A stretch of DNA of 64,000 nt from Akkermansia muciniphila (GTDB lineage Bacteria > Verrucomicrobiota > Verrucomicrobiia > Verrucomicrobiales > V1-33): the NCBI GenBank assembly GCA_945861415.1, contig CAMAUV010000005.1, positions 1-64,000 on the forward strand. Reading direction: 5' to 3'. The translations under genes were made by a program, and so were the position numbers. Within the stretch, counting starts at the first letter, position 1. Each line of letters opens with the position of its first letter. Positions 41,957-49,574 of this stretch are shown here, in pieces. The notes below the pieces were generated by a model. The model was given only the letters and a program-made list of their open reading frames with translations, ran no database searches and was not told where the DNA came from.

Positions 41957-42886
41957 ATGGAAATCACCATCCGCCCTGCCGTCAAAAACGGCCCGCCCTT
42001 TGCCCTCATTGTGCCCTGCGTGGACAAAGTCATGGCGGAACAGCGTGCCGCTAGTTTCACTAAGCGCAGCATCAAAAACGAAGCCAAACTCAGCGGCCTC
42101 AAGCTCGCCGTGAGTATGATGGACCTCACGACCCTAGAGGGTGCGGACACGCCGGGGAAACTGCGCCACCTATGCGCCAAAGCCCTCCAGCCTATGGACG
42201 GACGCTATGAGTGCCCCCGAGTGGCTGCGGTCTGTGTTTACCCAAACCTCGTGAAAACGGCACGCACTCTGCTCGATGGCACGGGTGTCCACATCGCCAG
42301 CGTGGCGACTGCCTTCCCCAGCGGCCAAGCGCCTCTCAAGACGAAACTCGAGGAAGTGCGCATGGCCATGAAGGACGGCGCGGATGAGATCGACATGGTC
42401 ATTGACCGCGGCGCATTTCTCAGCGGCGACTTTGGCAAAGTATACGATGAAATCGCCGCCGTGCGCGAAGCCTGCGGGGAGGCCCATCTCAAGGTCATCC
42501 TCGAAACCGGCGAACTGAAAACTTACGATAACGTGCGCCTCGCCAGCGCCATCGCCATCAAGGCCGGTGGGCATTTCATCAAGACAAGCACCGGTAAAAT
42601 TAGCCCCGCCGCCACCCTGCCCGTCACGCTCGTCATGCTGGAGGCCATTCGCGACCACTACTTCGCCACGGGCGAAATGATTGGCATGAAACCAGCCGGC
42701 GGTATTCGCACGGCGAAAGAGGCGCTACAGTATCTCGTGATGGTGAAGGAGACGCTGGGTGCGGCATGGCTGACGCCAGAGTGGTTTCGCTTCGGAGCCA
42801 GCGGTCTGCTCACGGATGTGAACATGCAGATAGCCAAAATGCGGGACGGTACCTACCAGCGGGCCGCGGATTTCGCCCTCCCATGA
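41957..42886 (+). CDS. deoC: Deoxyribose-phosphate aldolase
   Basis: DeoC cleaves 2-deoxyribose-5-phosphate to glyceraldehyde-3-phosphate and acetaldehyde in nucleoside catabolism. The 309-residue product has AAVCVYPNLVKTA, DEIDMVIDRGAFLSGD, the Schiff-base lysine in HFIKTSTGKISPAA, and GMKPAGGIRTAKEAL with a second active-site lysine. It is longer than the E. coli form (259 residues) at the N-terminus, like the eukaryotic-type class. It starts 12 bp after the preceding stop. Confidence 0.93.
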   Translation: MEITIRPAVKNGPPFALIVPCVDKVMAEQRAASFTKRSIKNEAKLSGLKLAVSMMDLTTLEGADTPGKLRHLCAKALQPMDGRYECPRVAAVCVYPNLVKTARTLLDGTGVHIASVATAFPSGQAPLKTKLEEVRMAMKDGADEIDMVIDRGAFLSGDFGKVYDEIAAVREACGEAHLKVILETGELKTYDNVRLASAIAIKAGGHFIKTSTGKISPAATLPVTLVMLEAIRDHYFATGEMIGMKPAGGIRTAKEALQYLVMVKETLGAAWLTPEWFRFGASGLLTDVNMQIAKMRDGTYQRAADFALP

Positions 42887-42956
42887 TGCCGCGTGTAAAT
42901 GCCGGCCACTTCAGCCGCCTTCGACTGAACATCCTTTCCGTGACGTTTGCCCTAGC

Positions 42957-43262
42957 ATGAACCGCCTGACCCGAATTTTCCCGCGCGCCGCTCTTCTCGG
43001 GTTGGCTTTTGCCGTATTGGCCGCCCCGGACTCCCTCAAGGTCACCGTGCCACTGCTGCCTGATACGGGCAGCGGTCCGGTTATCGCCAACATCGAAGCC
43101 GATGGCAAAGAACTCTGGAAATCTCCCGTGCTCAAAACTGGTGTGCAGGCGGCTTTTAATGTATCGGTGAAGGATGAAAAATTTCTCGTCCTCCGTATGC
43201 ATGCCGTGAAAGGTATCGACAGCGCTCACCGCGCATGGTTTGAACCTCTACTGGAGCGCTAA
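42957..43262 (+). CDS. Small secreted protein resembling part of an NPCBM domain
   Basis: The 101-residue product has a signal peptide (about residues 1-22, ending AVLAAP). The mature part contains WKSPVLKTGVQAAFNVSVKD then LRMHAVKGIDSAHRAWFEPL, which follows the end of NPCBM (novel putative carbohydrate-binding) domains, where a buried pattern of hydrophobic and DxAHxxW residues occurs. Only about half of the domain is present, so it may be a small stand-alone carbohydrate-binding protein or a remnant. It lies between deoC and the ArsR-type gene on the same strand. Confidence 0.55.
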   Translation: MNRLTRIFPRAALLGLAFAVLAAPDSLKVTVPLLPDTGSGPVIANIEADGKELWKSPVLKTGVQAAFNVSVKDEKFLVLRMHAVKGIDSAHRAWFEPLLER

Positions 43263-43289
43263 ACGAACCAGTCACTCCGCCTCAACACC

Positions 43290-44216
43290 GTGCCCTCCGT
43301 TCTCGAATCTTTGCGAATTCTTAGCGAGCCCACCCGGCTGCGCCTCCTGCTGCTCCTCGACCGGGCGGAACTCTCGGTAGCGGAATTGCAGGAAATTTTG
43401 AGCATGAAGCAGAGCCGCATCTCCACGCAGCTGGGGCTGATGAAATCGGCGGGCCTCGTCCAGTTGCGGCGCAGCGGCAAGAACAGCCTCTACTCATTCG
43501 ATCCGCGGGCCTCCGGCCTGCGGGACCTGCTGCGTGCCTCTGCGGATGAACTGTCCGAAGGAAGGCAGGACCGGCAGGCGTTGGATCTGGCGCTGCGAAA
43601 ACGATCGGACCTCGCCCGCGCCTACTTTGATCAGCTCGCCGGAAAATTCGGGCGCAGCTACTGTCCCGGCCGTTCATGGAAGGGCTTGGCGGAAGCGCTC
43701 CTGCTTCTCATGCCGCGGCAGGTCATTGCCGATCTCGGGGCAGGAGAGGGCACATTTTCCCAGCTCCTTGCGCGGCGGGCTGGGAGGGTCATCGCCGTAG
43801 ACAGTTCGCCGGAAATGATCGCCTTCGCCGCCCGCGCGGCGAAAGAGAGCGGATTCACGAACATGGATTTCCTGCTCGGCGACATCGAATCGCCACCACT
43901 GCCGGACGCGTCCGTGGATCTGGCGTTCTTCAGCCAGTCCCTGCACCACGCCCAGCAGCCCGCCCGGGCGGTCAAGGAAGCGTGGCGCATCACCCGGCCC
44001 GGCGGCCGAATTGTCGTGCTCGACCTACTCCGTCACGACTTCGAGCAGGCCCGCGAACTGTATGCTGATGTCTGGCTTGGTTTTGGAGAGGCGGAACTTT
44101 ACGGGTTTCTCGACGATGCGGGTTTTGGCGACATCCACATCCACACCGTGGACCGCGAGTCCGAGCCCCCGCACTTTCAAACCCTGATGGCGGTTGCGGA
44201 AAAGAGCCAGACCTGA
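43290..44216 (+). CDS. ArsR-family regulator fused to a SAM-dependent methyltransferase
   Basis: The 308-residue protein starts with a GTG. Residues 1-90 are an ArsR-type winged helix (LRILSEPTRLRLLLLLDRAE, then MKQSRISTQLGLMKSAGLV). Residues 130-308 are a class I methyltransferase with SAM motif I IADLGAGEGTFSQLL and the acidic end of beta2 VIAVDSSPEM, then LAFFSQSLHHAQQPARAVKE. Similar fusions are common in proteobacteria (often annotated as ArsR/methyltransferase), and the methyltransferase may act on a small molecule or a metalloid. No arsenic genes are nearby. Twenty-seven bases separate it from the preceding stop. Confidence 0.88.
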   Translation: MPSVLESLRILSEPTRLRLLLLLDRAELSVAELQEILSMKQSRISTQLGLMKSAGLVQLRRSGKNSLYSFDPRASGLRDLLRASADELSEGRQDRQALDLALRKRSDLARAYFDQLAGKFGRSYCPGRSWKGLAEALLLLMPRQVIADLGAGEGTFSQLLARRAGRVIAVDSSPEMIAFAARAAKESGFTNMDFLLGDIESPPLPDASVDLAFFSQSLHHAQQPARAVKEAWRITRPGGRIVVLDLLRHDFEQARELYADVWLGFGEAELYGFLDDAGFGDIHIHTVDRESEPPHFQTLMAVAEKSQT

Positions 44217-44249
44217 TCAAAAGGGCAGCGGCATTCATGCGATACCGGC

Positions 44250-44290
44250 AAAAAAAGAACGGGCGGCCTGCACTCACAGACCACCCGCTC
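44250..44290 (-). terminator. Terminator of the rplU-rpmA unit
   Basis: On the minus strand an imperfect GC-rich stem (GCGGGTGGTCTG with CAGGCCGCCCGT, two GU-type pairs) is followed by TTCTTTTTTT (44250-44259). It lies about 45 bp after the rpmA stop. Confidence 0.8.
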
Positions 44291-44332
44291 AAGTCACTCC
44301 AAACCAATGAAGAGAAATTTTATTAAATCACC

Positions 44333-44587
<255 letters not shown>

Positions 44588-44614
44588 GACGTGGGTGGGG
44601 TGAGTGGTGAAAAA

Positions 44615-44929
44615 TTAGACTTTTATTGACTCGATTTCGAGTCTGGTGAGGTGGCGGCGGTGGCCCTTAGTCTTGTGAAAGCCCTTCCGGCGCTTGTATT
44701 TAAAATTGATAACTTTGTCCGCGCGGTGCTGGAAGAGCACTTTGGCGCTGACGCTGGCACCCTCGACCTTCGGGTCGCCGATACGCAGGTCGCTGCCGTC
44801 CCCGTAGAAGAGCACATTGTCGAGGCTCACGGTGGAGCCTTCGGCGACGTCGAGTTTTTCAACGTCGATTTTGTCGCCTTTGGAGACGCGGTATTGTTTC
44901 CCGCCGGTTTTGATGATTGCGAAAGCCAT
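44615..44929 (-). CDS. rplU: 50S ribosomal protein L21
   Basis: The 104-residue product begins MAFAIIKTGGKQYRVSKGDK, so the ATG at 44929 is the true start; the longer open frame upstream has no L21 character. The C-terminal part KYKRRKGFHKTKGHRRHLT is the L21 signature. It precedes rpmA, the conserved order. Confidence 0.98.
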   Translation of the reverse strand: MAFAIIKTGGKQYRVSKGDKIDVEKLDVAEGSTVSLDNVLFYGDGSDLRIGDPKVEGASVSAKVLFQHRADKVINFKYKRRKGFHKTKGHRRHLTRLEIESIKV

Positions 44930-45067
44930 AAGCCTGATTCTGAAAATAAAAGTTCCCGCCGCTGGCCTGAAATTCTGACCGGGTGGGCGGGAAAGGGCGT
45001 TTTCTCTGCCACACCACTTTTCAGGCCGCAAGTGGTTTTTAGTTATTCTTCCTCTCCAGTGAGGGGC

Positions 45068-45958
45068 TCACAGGGCAAGGTGGCCGAGGCAGAGCAGCCC
45101 GTAGTAGGTGTATTCAACGTCAAGGGCGTCGTCGGTCCAGTTGCCGTGAAAGCCGCCCTCTGCGCTCCAGAGGGTGTCCACAAAGTCCAATAGGCTCTCT
45201 TTATATGAGGAAAAGTCGACCTGCATGCCATCCAGCGCATGCAGGGCCACCGCAGTGGAAAGTAGGTCCGGGATGGGGGCGGCGGGGGCAGCGAGGAAGC
45301 CGCCGCCCGGGTGCTGCTGCCGGAGGAGCCACTGTCCGGTGGCGGCGGGTGGGGTGCGGCGCAGGTGACGGTGCAGGGCTACCGCGGCGGCTGTGGCCGG
45401 GACAGTGCCGGCGGGCAGCCCGGGCTCATTGGCGTAGCCTCCTCCGGGCACCTCGAGGGCTGCGAGGCACCCGGTAAGGGTTTCTTCCTCCGGAAGCGGG
45501 GATCGCAGGTCATAGTGGGCCGCCCAACCCAGCAGGGTGCCGTAGGCAGAACTTTGCGCCGCCCCGGCCCGCTGGTGATAACCTCCACCCGGTGCCCGCC
45601 ATGCATGTATTCGATCGAGCAACGCCGTGCGGTTCTCTTCGCTCAGGCTGCCAGCGCTTTCCGGGACTGCCGACCAGCAGCGTGCCAGACAGCACAGGTG
45701 AACAAAATCCAGATTGGCTCCACTGCCATGAGTCCGCAGCCATGAAGCCAGTCGTTCCCAGTCCGGTTCCTGCCGTAGGGCCAGCAGCGCCTCCACTCCG
45801 AAGACCGTATAATATAAGTCGGCCCGGCTGGCCCGGTCCGCCCACGCTCCGCAGTCGAGGCGATGAGCCGTAATAAAGCCGTGTACTAAACCCGCCGCCT
45901 CGCCCAGCACCAGAGGGGCGAGCCGTGCCACCTGCAGCATTTCCAGTCGAAAACTCAT
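45068..45958 (-). CDS. Prenyltransferase/terpenoid-cyclase-like alpha-alpha barrel protein
   Basis: The 296-residue protein, from the ATG at 45958, is made of repeats like those of geranylgeranyl transferase beta chains and squalene cyclases: YTVFGVEALLAL, GGYHQRAGAAQSSAYGTLLG, GGFLAAPAAPIPDLLSTAVA, and GGFHGNWTDDALDVEYTYYG. In the eukaryotic enzymes one repeat carries the zinc ligands Asp and Cys; here that place reads PDLLST, with no Cys, so classical zinc chemistry is unlikely. The reaction is unknown. The start overlaps the stop of the upstream membrane-peptide gene (ATGA), so the two are translationally coupled. Confidence 0.78.
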   Translation of the reverse strand: MSFRLEMLQVARLAPLVLGEAAGLVHGFITAHRLDCGAWADRASRADLYYTVFGVEALLALRQEPDWERLASWLRTHGSGANLDFVHLCCLARCWSAVPESAGSLSEENRTALLDRIHAWRAPGGGYHQRAGAAQSSAYGTLLGWAAHYDLRSPLPEEETLTGCLAALEVPGGGYANEPGLPAGTVPATAAAVALHRHLRRTPPAATGQWLLRQQHPGGGFLAAPAAPIPDLLSTAVALHALDGMQVDFSSYKESLLDFVDTLWSAEGGFHGNWTDDALDVEYTYYGLLCLGHLAL

Positions 45959-46131
45959 TGGCCGCGCAGACTCACGACCCAGTTGCTCACCGCATGCCAC
46001 ATTCGGGACCACTCCTGCTTTGCCCCGGCCTGGAAGCTGGCCTGTTTGTGACCGTATTCAAAATAGACGATCCACGCGAACGTCGCGGTAGCGTAGAGCA
46101 ACAGCCAGATGAGCCAGCGGGGAATGTGCAT
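45955..46131 (-). CDS. Small single-pass membrane protein coupled to the prenyltransferase-like gene
   Basis: The 58-residue product has one transmembrane helix (LIWLLLYATATFAWIVYF) near its N-terminus and a basic/aromatic tail (KQEWSRMWHAVSNWVVSL). Its TGA overlaps the ATG of the prenyltransferase-like gene, so co-translation is expected. The open frame extends upstream to 46347, and a GTG start there is possible. I do not recognise the family. Confidence 0.55.
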   Translation of the reverse strand: MHIPRWLIWLLLYATATFAWIVYFEYGHKQASFQAGAKQEWSRMWHAVSNWVVSLRGQ

Positions 46132-46374
46132 GTAGAATTGGGCGAGGAAGACACCATGAACGCCTACCGGACACAGATGGCAACGGGCAATCGTAAGGCA
46201 CTTCACGGCACCGGGACCGCGGAACCGGGGGTTGAAGGCTGATAAAAAACAAGGATGGACAAGTGGGGCGGATTTCGTATCCTGTAAAACGTGCAGGGGG
46301 CCGTACACTTCGACCGCCGGCGCATTTACGAACATTCGAACAACCAAATCAGGGAAAGAAAGAGTAGAAAAATC

Positions 46375-46749
46375 ATGGACTATTATCAGGACTCATACCA
46401 AGGCGGCGACCAGTATTCCGGCGCCGACAGCGGAGGTTATCAGGGTGGTGGCGGTGGCGGTGGCGGTGGCGGTGGCTACCAAGGTGGCGGCGGAGGCTAT
46501 CGCGACCGGGGCCCCCAGGGCGGCGGTGACGGTTACCAGCGCCAGAGCACGCCCCCTCTGATGACGGAGAAAATCCTTGCTGACCGTAAGCAGTTCTTCC
46601 TCGACCTCAAGGAAAATGCCCGCGGTCGGGTGCTCAAGATCACCGAGGATGTCCGCGGACGTCGCGACACCATCATGGTTCCGCTGGAAGTGCTGCAGGA
46701 GTTTCATGACGCGATTGGCCGTATTCTCGACTACGAGCGCGGTCTGTAA
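46375..46749 (+). CDS. PUR-family nucleic-acid-binding protein with Gly-rich N-terminus
   Basis: The 124-residue protein has an N-terminal Tyr/Gln/Gly-rich region with a run of eleven glycines, encoded by a GGTGGC microsatellite (46444-46476). One PUR repeat follows (about residues 60-124: ILADRKQFFLDLKENARG and LKITEDVRGRRDTIMVPLEV). Bacterial PUR proteins, such as BpuR of Borrelia, bind single-stranded DNA or RNA and regulate expression. The ATG at 46375 is chosen because the Gly-rich leader follows it directly. A GC-rich hairpin lies 24 bp downstream. Confidence 0.85.
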   Translation: MDYYQDSYQGGDQYSGADSGGYQGGGGGGGGGGGYQGGGGGYRDRGPQGGGDGYQRQSTPPLMTEKILADRKQFFLDLKENARGRVLKITEDVRGRRDTIMVPLEVLQEFHDAIGRILDYERGL

Positions 46750-46773
46750 TCCGGCGGTGCAAATCTTCAGTTT

Positions 46774-46803
46774 CAGCCCGGCGGGATTCTTTCCGCCGGG
46801 CTG
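46774..46803 (+). terminator. Putative terminator of the PUR gene
   Basis: CAGCCCGGCGGGA (46774-46786) pairs with TCCGCCGGGCTG (46792-46803). The following sequence, ATATTCATTATTT, is AT-rich but not a clean U tract. Confidence 0.6.
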
Positions 46804-46886
46804 ATATTCATTATTTGCCAAATTCTACTAACAAGTTACTCTATTCTATCGCTCGGAAAGAAACCTCCGGGCTTTTTTGACCCGTC

Positions 46887-47438
46887 ATGACTGCAGTATC
46901 CGGTATTTTTACAGGCCGACAAACCGGCCATACTTGGCTGCGCGTGGATGGGCGGGGCAGTCACCAAAATACCTGTGAGCTGAAATCCTTCGTCCTGCAG
47001 CAAATAGAATCCCATGGAGGTCAGCGCGTTATCGTTGACCTTTCTTTTTGTACCGGGATGGACAGCACCTTCATGGGCATGCTCCGCTGCCTAAGCTCTC
47101 GCCTTGAGACCGCTGGCGGTAAACTCCATGTCATTCGCGCAGGCAGCCGGAATCTAGAGCTTTTGCACGGCCTCGGACTGGATCATCTGTTCACAGTGGA
47201 TGAGCATGAGGAACATCTTCCCACCGGCACCACCGATCCGGAAATGCTGCCGCTGAAAAAAGTAGACTTCTGCAAGCAAGATAAGACCAGTGTTTGCCTT
47301 GAGGCGCATGAAGCCCTTGTCGCCGCAGACGAGCGCAATGCGCCGAGATTCCGCGATGTAATCGAACTCATTCGCAGCAGCGAGGTCGAGCCCGCTGGAG
47401 TTCACGAGAGCAGTTCCAAGAGTTCTGCTGGATGGTGA
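46887..47438 (+). CDS. STAS-domain protein (anti-sigma-factor antagonist-like)
   Basis: The 183-residue protein has a STAS domain in residues 1-115. The loop FCTGMDSTFMGMLRCLSSRL matches SpoIIAA-like proteins, in which a serine or threonine is phosphorylated by a partner kinase; here the run is M-D-S-T. The remaining 65 residues are acidic and of unknown role. No cognate kinase is adjacent. Its 3' end overlaps the convergent HAD phosphatase gene by 37 bp. Confidence 0.8.
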   Translation: MTAVSGIFTGRQTGHTWLRVDGRGSHQNTCELKSFVLQQIESHGGQRVIVDLSFCTGMDSTFMGMLRCLSSRLETAGGKLHVIRAGSRNLELLHGLGLDHLFTVDEHEEHLPTGTTDPEMLPLKKVDFCKQDKTSVCLEAHEALVAADERNAPRFRDVIELIRSSEVEPAGVHESSSKSSAGW

Positions 47439-48058
47439 ATGACGCGCTCCGCGCCGGAATCCATAAGTTCCTCCACCGACCGGAAACCCCATGACACGCC
47501 GATGGCGCGCATCCCCGCCCCCAAGGCAGTGAGCATGTCCGTCCGGGTGTCTCCAATGAAGAGGCACTGCTCCGGCGGAGTTTGAAACGCCTCTGCGATT
47601 TCAAGGGCGCCGGTGGGATCCGGCTTCCGCGGGACATTGTCGCGCTGGCCATAGACGAGCTGGAAGGGATTCTCCGGTAGCAGGTGCTCGATGCATAGCT
47701 CGGTGAATTTTTGCGGCTTATTGCTCAGGACGGCGAGCATCACTGGGTGAGAAGATATCTCATGCAGCATCTCCGGGATGCCGGCGTAAGGGCGGGATTT
47801 GCTGTTCCATCGCCGCCCGTAGGCTGCCCGGTAAAGCTCCAGCACATGGGCTACGGTCTCATCGTTATTCCTTTCCTCCGGCAGGATTCGCTGGATGAGC
47901 ACATTCATGCCGTCCCCTACGAAGGTGCGGTAGGCATCCACCGGATGCACCGGCAGACCGGCAGCCGCGAGGGCTTCATTCGCAGAATCGGCGAGGTCAT
48001 GGAGCGTGTCGAGGAGGGTTCCATCGAGGTCGAAAATGGCGGCGCGCGGCTGGGTCAT
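47402..48058 (-). CDS. HAD-superfamily phosphatase, phosphoglycolate phosphatase-like
   Basis: The 218-residue product has HAD motif I FDLDGTLLDT, the alpha-helical cap, the motif III Lys in SNKPQKFTEL, and motif IV GDTRTDMLTA with paired acidic residues. The cap and motif order match phosphoglycolate phosphatase (Gph), which removes 2-phosphoglycolate made during DNA repair, though related beta-phosphoglucomutases cannot be excluded. It is divergent from def with 86 bp between starts. Confidence 0.87.
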   Translation of the reverse strand: MTQPRAAIFDLDGTLLDTLHDLADSANEALAAAGLPVHPVDAYRTFVGDGMNVLIQRILPEERNNDETVAHVLELYRAAYGRRWNSKSRPYAGIPEMLHEISSHPVMLAVLSNKPQKFTELCIEHLLPENPFQLVYGQRDNVPRKPDPTGALEIAEAFQTPPEQCLFIGDTRTDMLTALGAGMRAIGVSWGFRSVEELMDSGAERVIHHPAELLELLS

Positions 48059-48144
48059 GCCATCCCCCTGCGCGCGGGTTCACTTCGCACAAGTGCCGAC
48101 TGGGACTTGCGCCCGGCAATCCTGCGCACATAATTGGACCACTT

Positions 48145-48702
48145 ATGGTTCGCGAAATCGTTCTTTACGGTGACCCGGTATTGCGTGAAAAATGCAAGCC
48201 AGTGGCCCAAATCACACCCGAACTGGAGGCTCTGGCCGCCGACATGATCGAGACCATGCACGCCGCCGACGGCGTGGGTCTCGCTGCGCCGCAGATTGGC
48301 ATCGAAATTCAGTTCGCCGTCGTGGATGTCAGCGAAGCCGAACAGCCCATGACATTCCTTAAAGTGGACGGCGAAGACGCCAAACTGGAGGACTGGATGC
48401 CGCTGCAATTCATGAATCCCGAACTGTCCTTCCCCAAAAAGGACAAGGGAGTGATGAACGAAGGCTGTCTCAGCTTCCCGGAAGTGCGTGCGGAAGTTCG
48501 CCGGCCCGACGTGGTCCGCGCCAAGCTCCGCCTGCTTGACGGTCGCGATGTGGAAATCGAAACTGACGGTCTGCTCTCCCGTGCGATCCAGCATGAGACC
48601 GATCACCTCTTTGGGATCCTCTTCATCGACCGGACCAGCCCTGCAGTGAAGCTCTCGCTAAAGAAGAAGATTCAGAAGATGTGGGACAAATACGCAGGCT
48701 GA
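48145..48702 (+). CDS. def: Peptide deformylase
   Basis: Removes the formyl group from the N-terminal Met of new proteins. The 185-residue product has the three diagnostic motifs: GVGLAAPQIG (residues 43-52), EGCLS with metal ligand Cys108, and QHETDH with ligands His150 and His154 and catalytic Glu151. A 10- to 15-residue insertion between motifs 1 and 2 (KVDGEDAKLEDW) makes it slightly longer than the E. coli enzyme. Confidence 0.96.
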   Translation: MVREIVLYGDPVLREKCKPVAQITPELEALAADMIETMHAADGVGLAAPQIGIEIQFAVVDVSEAEQPMTFLKVDGEDAKLEDWMPLQFMNPELSFPKKDKGVMNEGCLSFPEVRAEVRRPDVVRAKLRLLDGRDVEIETDGLLSRAIQHETDHLFGILFIDRTSPAVKLSLKKKIQKMWDKYAG

Positions 48703-48810
48703 CGGACAGCGTGGTGCGCCATCCGCAGATCGGGCTTCCACCCCGAAAGTGTGCCTGCTCCAATCATGGCGCGGCTGAGTCGTCGCAGTCTCACTTGTTC
48801 ATACGCACAC

Positions 48811-48843
48811 AAAAAAGGACCGGTCTGGGGAAGACCGGTCCTC
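48811..48843 (-). terminator. Terminator of the small membrane-peptide unit
   Basis: AGGACCGGTCT (48817-48827) pairs with AGACCGGTCCT (48833-48843). On the minus strand the stem is followed by TTTTTT (48811-48816). It lies about 55 bp after the stop of the second peptide sequence. Confidence 0.85.
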
Positions 48844-48898
48844 TGATTGAGTTCCCGCTGGCTTGAGGTGCCGGCGGAGGTTGCGGGAAGCTATTCTT

Positions 48899-49036
48899 TC
48901 AGCCCAGCACCGAGCTGCTGAAGAACCAGACGGCCGTGATGAGGCAACTGATGGCGGCGGCGAAGGTGAGGACTTCGAAGCTCGTGGTGTTGGCGGTGCT
49001 GGAGGTTGGCGGGCTGAGGTTAAGAGGTGGGGCGGC
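48899..49036 (-). pseudogene. Second, ATG-less copy of the small membrane-peptide sequence
   Basis: In the same frame as the upstream 37-residue peptide, and directly after its TGA, the minus strand reads about 13 residues, then STANTTSFEVLTFAAAISCL and ITAVWFFSSSVLG before TGA at 48899. It aligns with the first peptide along its whole length: N-terminal STA-T, the SC pair in the helix, FF and a terminal L-small residue. No ATG, GTG or TTG codon lies in frame, so it is either made by TGA readthrough or is an inactivated duplicate. Confidence 0.5.
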
Positions 49037-49150
49037 TCAGGAGAGCATGTTGGTCAGGAAGAAGTAGCCGGCGGAGAGCACGCAGCTGACGACGGCGATG
49101 AGGCTGAGGCCTTGGAGATCGTGGTTGGTTTCGGCGGTGCTGGTGTTCAT
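49037..49150 (-). CDS. 37-residue single-transmembrane peptide
   Basis: The ATG at 49150 opens a 37-residue frame: a polar N-terminus (NTSTAETNHDLQG), one hydrophobic helix (LSLIAVVSCVLSAGYFFL) and the tail TNMLS. The peptide is too short for homology by eye, but the duplicated related sequence downstream, a strong terminator after both, and an AT-rich upstream region with a palindrome support a real transcription unit. The role is unknown; location in the inner membrane is inferred from the helix. Confidence 0.6.
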   Translation of the reverse strand: MNTSTAETNHDLQGLSLIAVVSCVLSAGYFFLTNMLS

Positions 49151-49574
49151 GGCGGTGAGTGTTTGGTGTTTCGTTTGTGAGTCAAGATTACGACAGTTAT
49201 GGTTATTTGTAATTCTTTTTTGCGATAATTCGCAAAAGTTATCGATTTTATGAAAAAATGATCTGCCCTGCGTGGCGAAATCGTGCATGCATGCGATGTT
49301 TTTGCATATCTGAGACTCAAAAGCCCTCTAAATTGGGGTGACTAGGATCAGATGCATGGAAAATTGGCCGGTCTGCCGCATTTACGTACTCAGTCCGGGT
49401 TGGCGCGAGGGGGATCCCTGCGAAAAATAGTTTTTGAAAGAATTGCCTGGCAGCGAATGCTTGCAGTCCCCGAAAGCCACGACCTTCCACCATGCCTGCT
49501 TAATCGCTCCCGGTTTCTCTGAAGTCCCGCAATGAGTTCCTCGTCGCCGCATTTAATTAAATTGCCGAGAGCCG
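49151..49574. other. 424 bp intergenic region between divergent genes
   Basis: AT-richer than its surroundings, especially at 49190-49260. Apart from the 49218-49237 palindrome I see no gene, repeat or clear promoter pair. Confidence 0.4.
49218..49237. promoter_or_regulatory. Palindrome upstream of the membrane-peptide gene
   Basis: TTTTGCGA (49218-49225) and TCGCAAAA (49230-49237) form a perfect 8-bp inverted repeat around TAAT, 68 bp from the ATG at 49150. The shape suits a dimeric repressor's operator. Confidence 0.4.
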
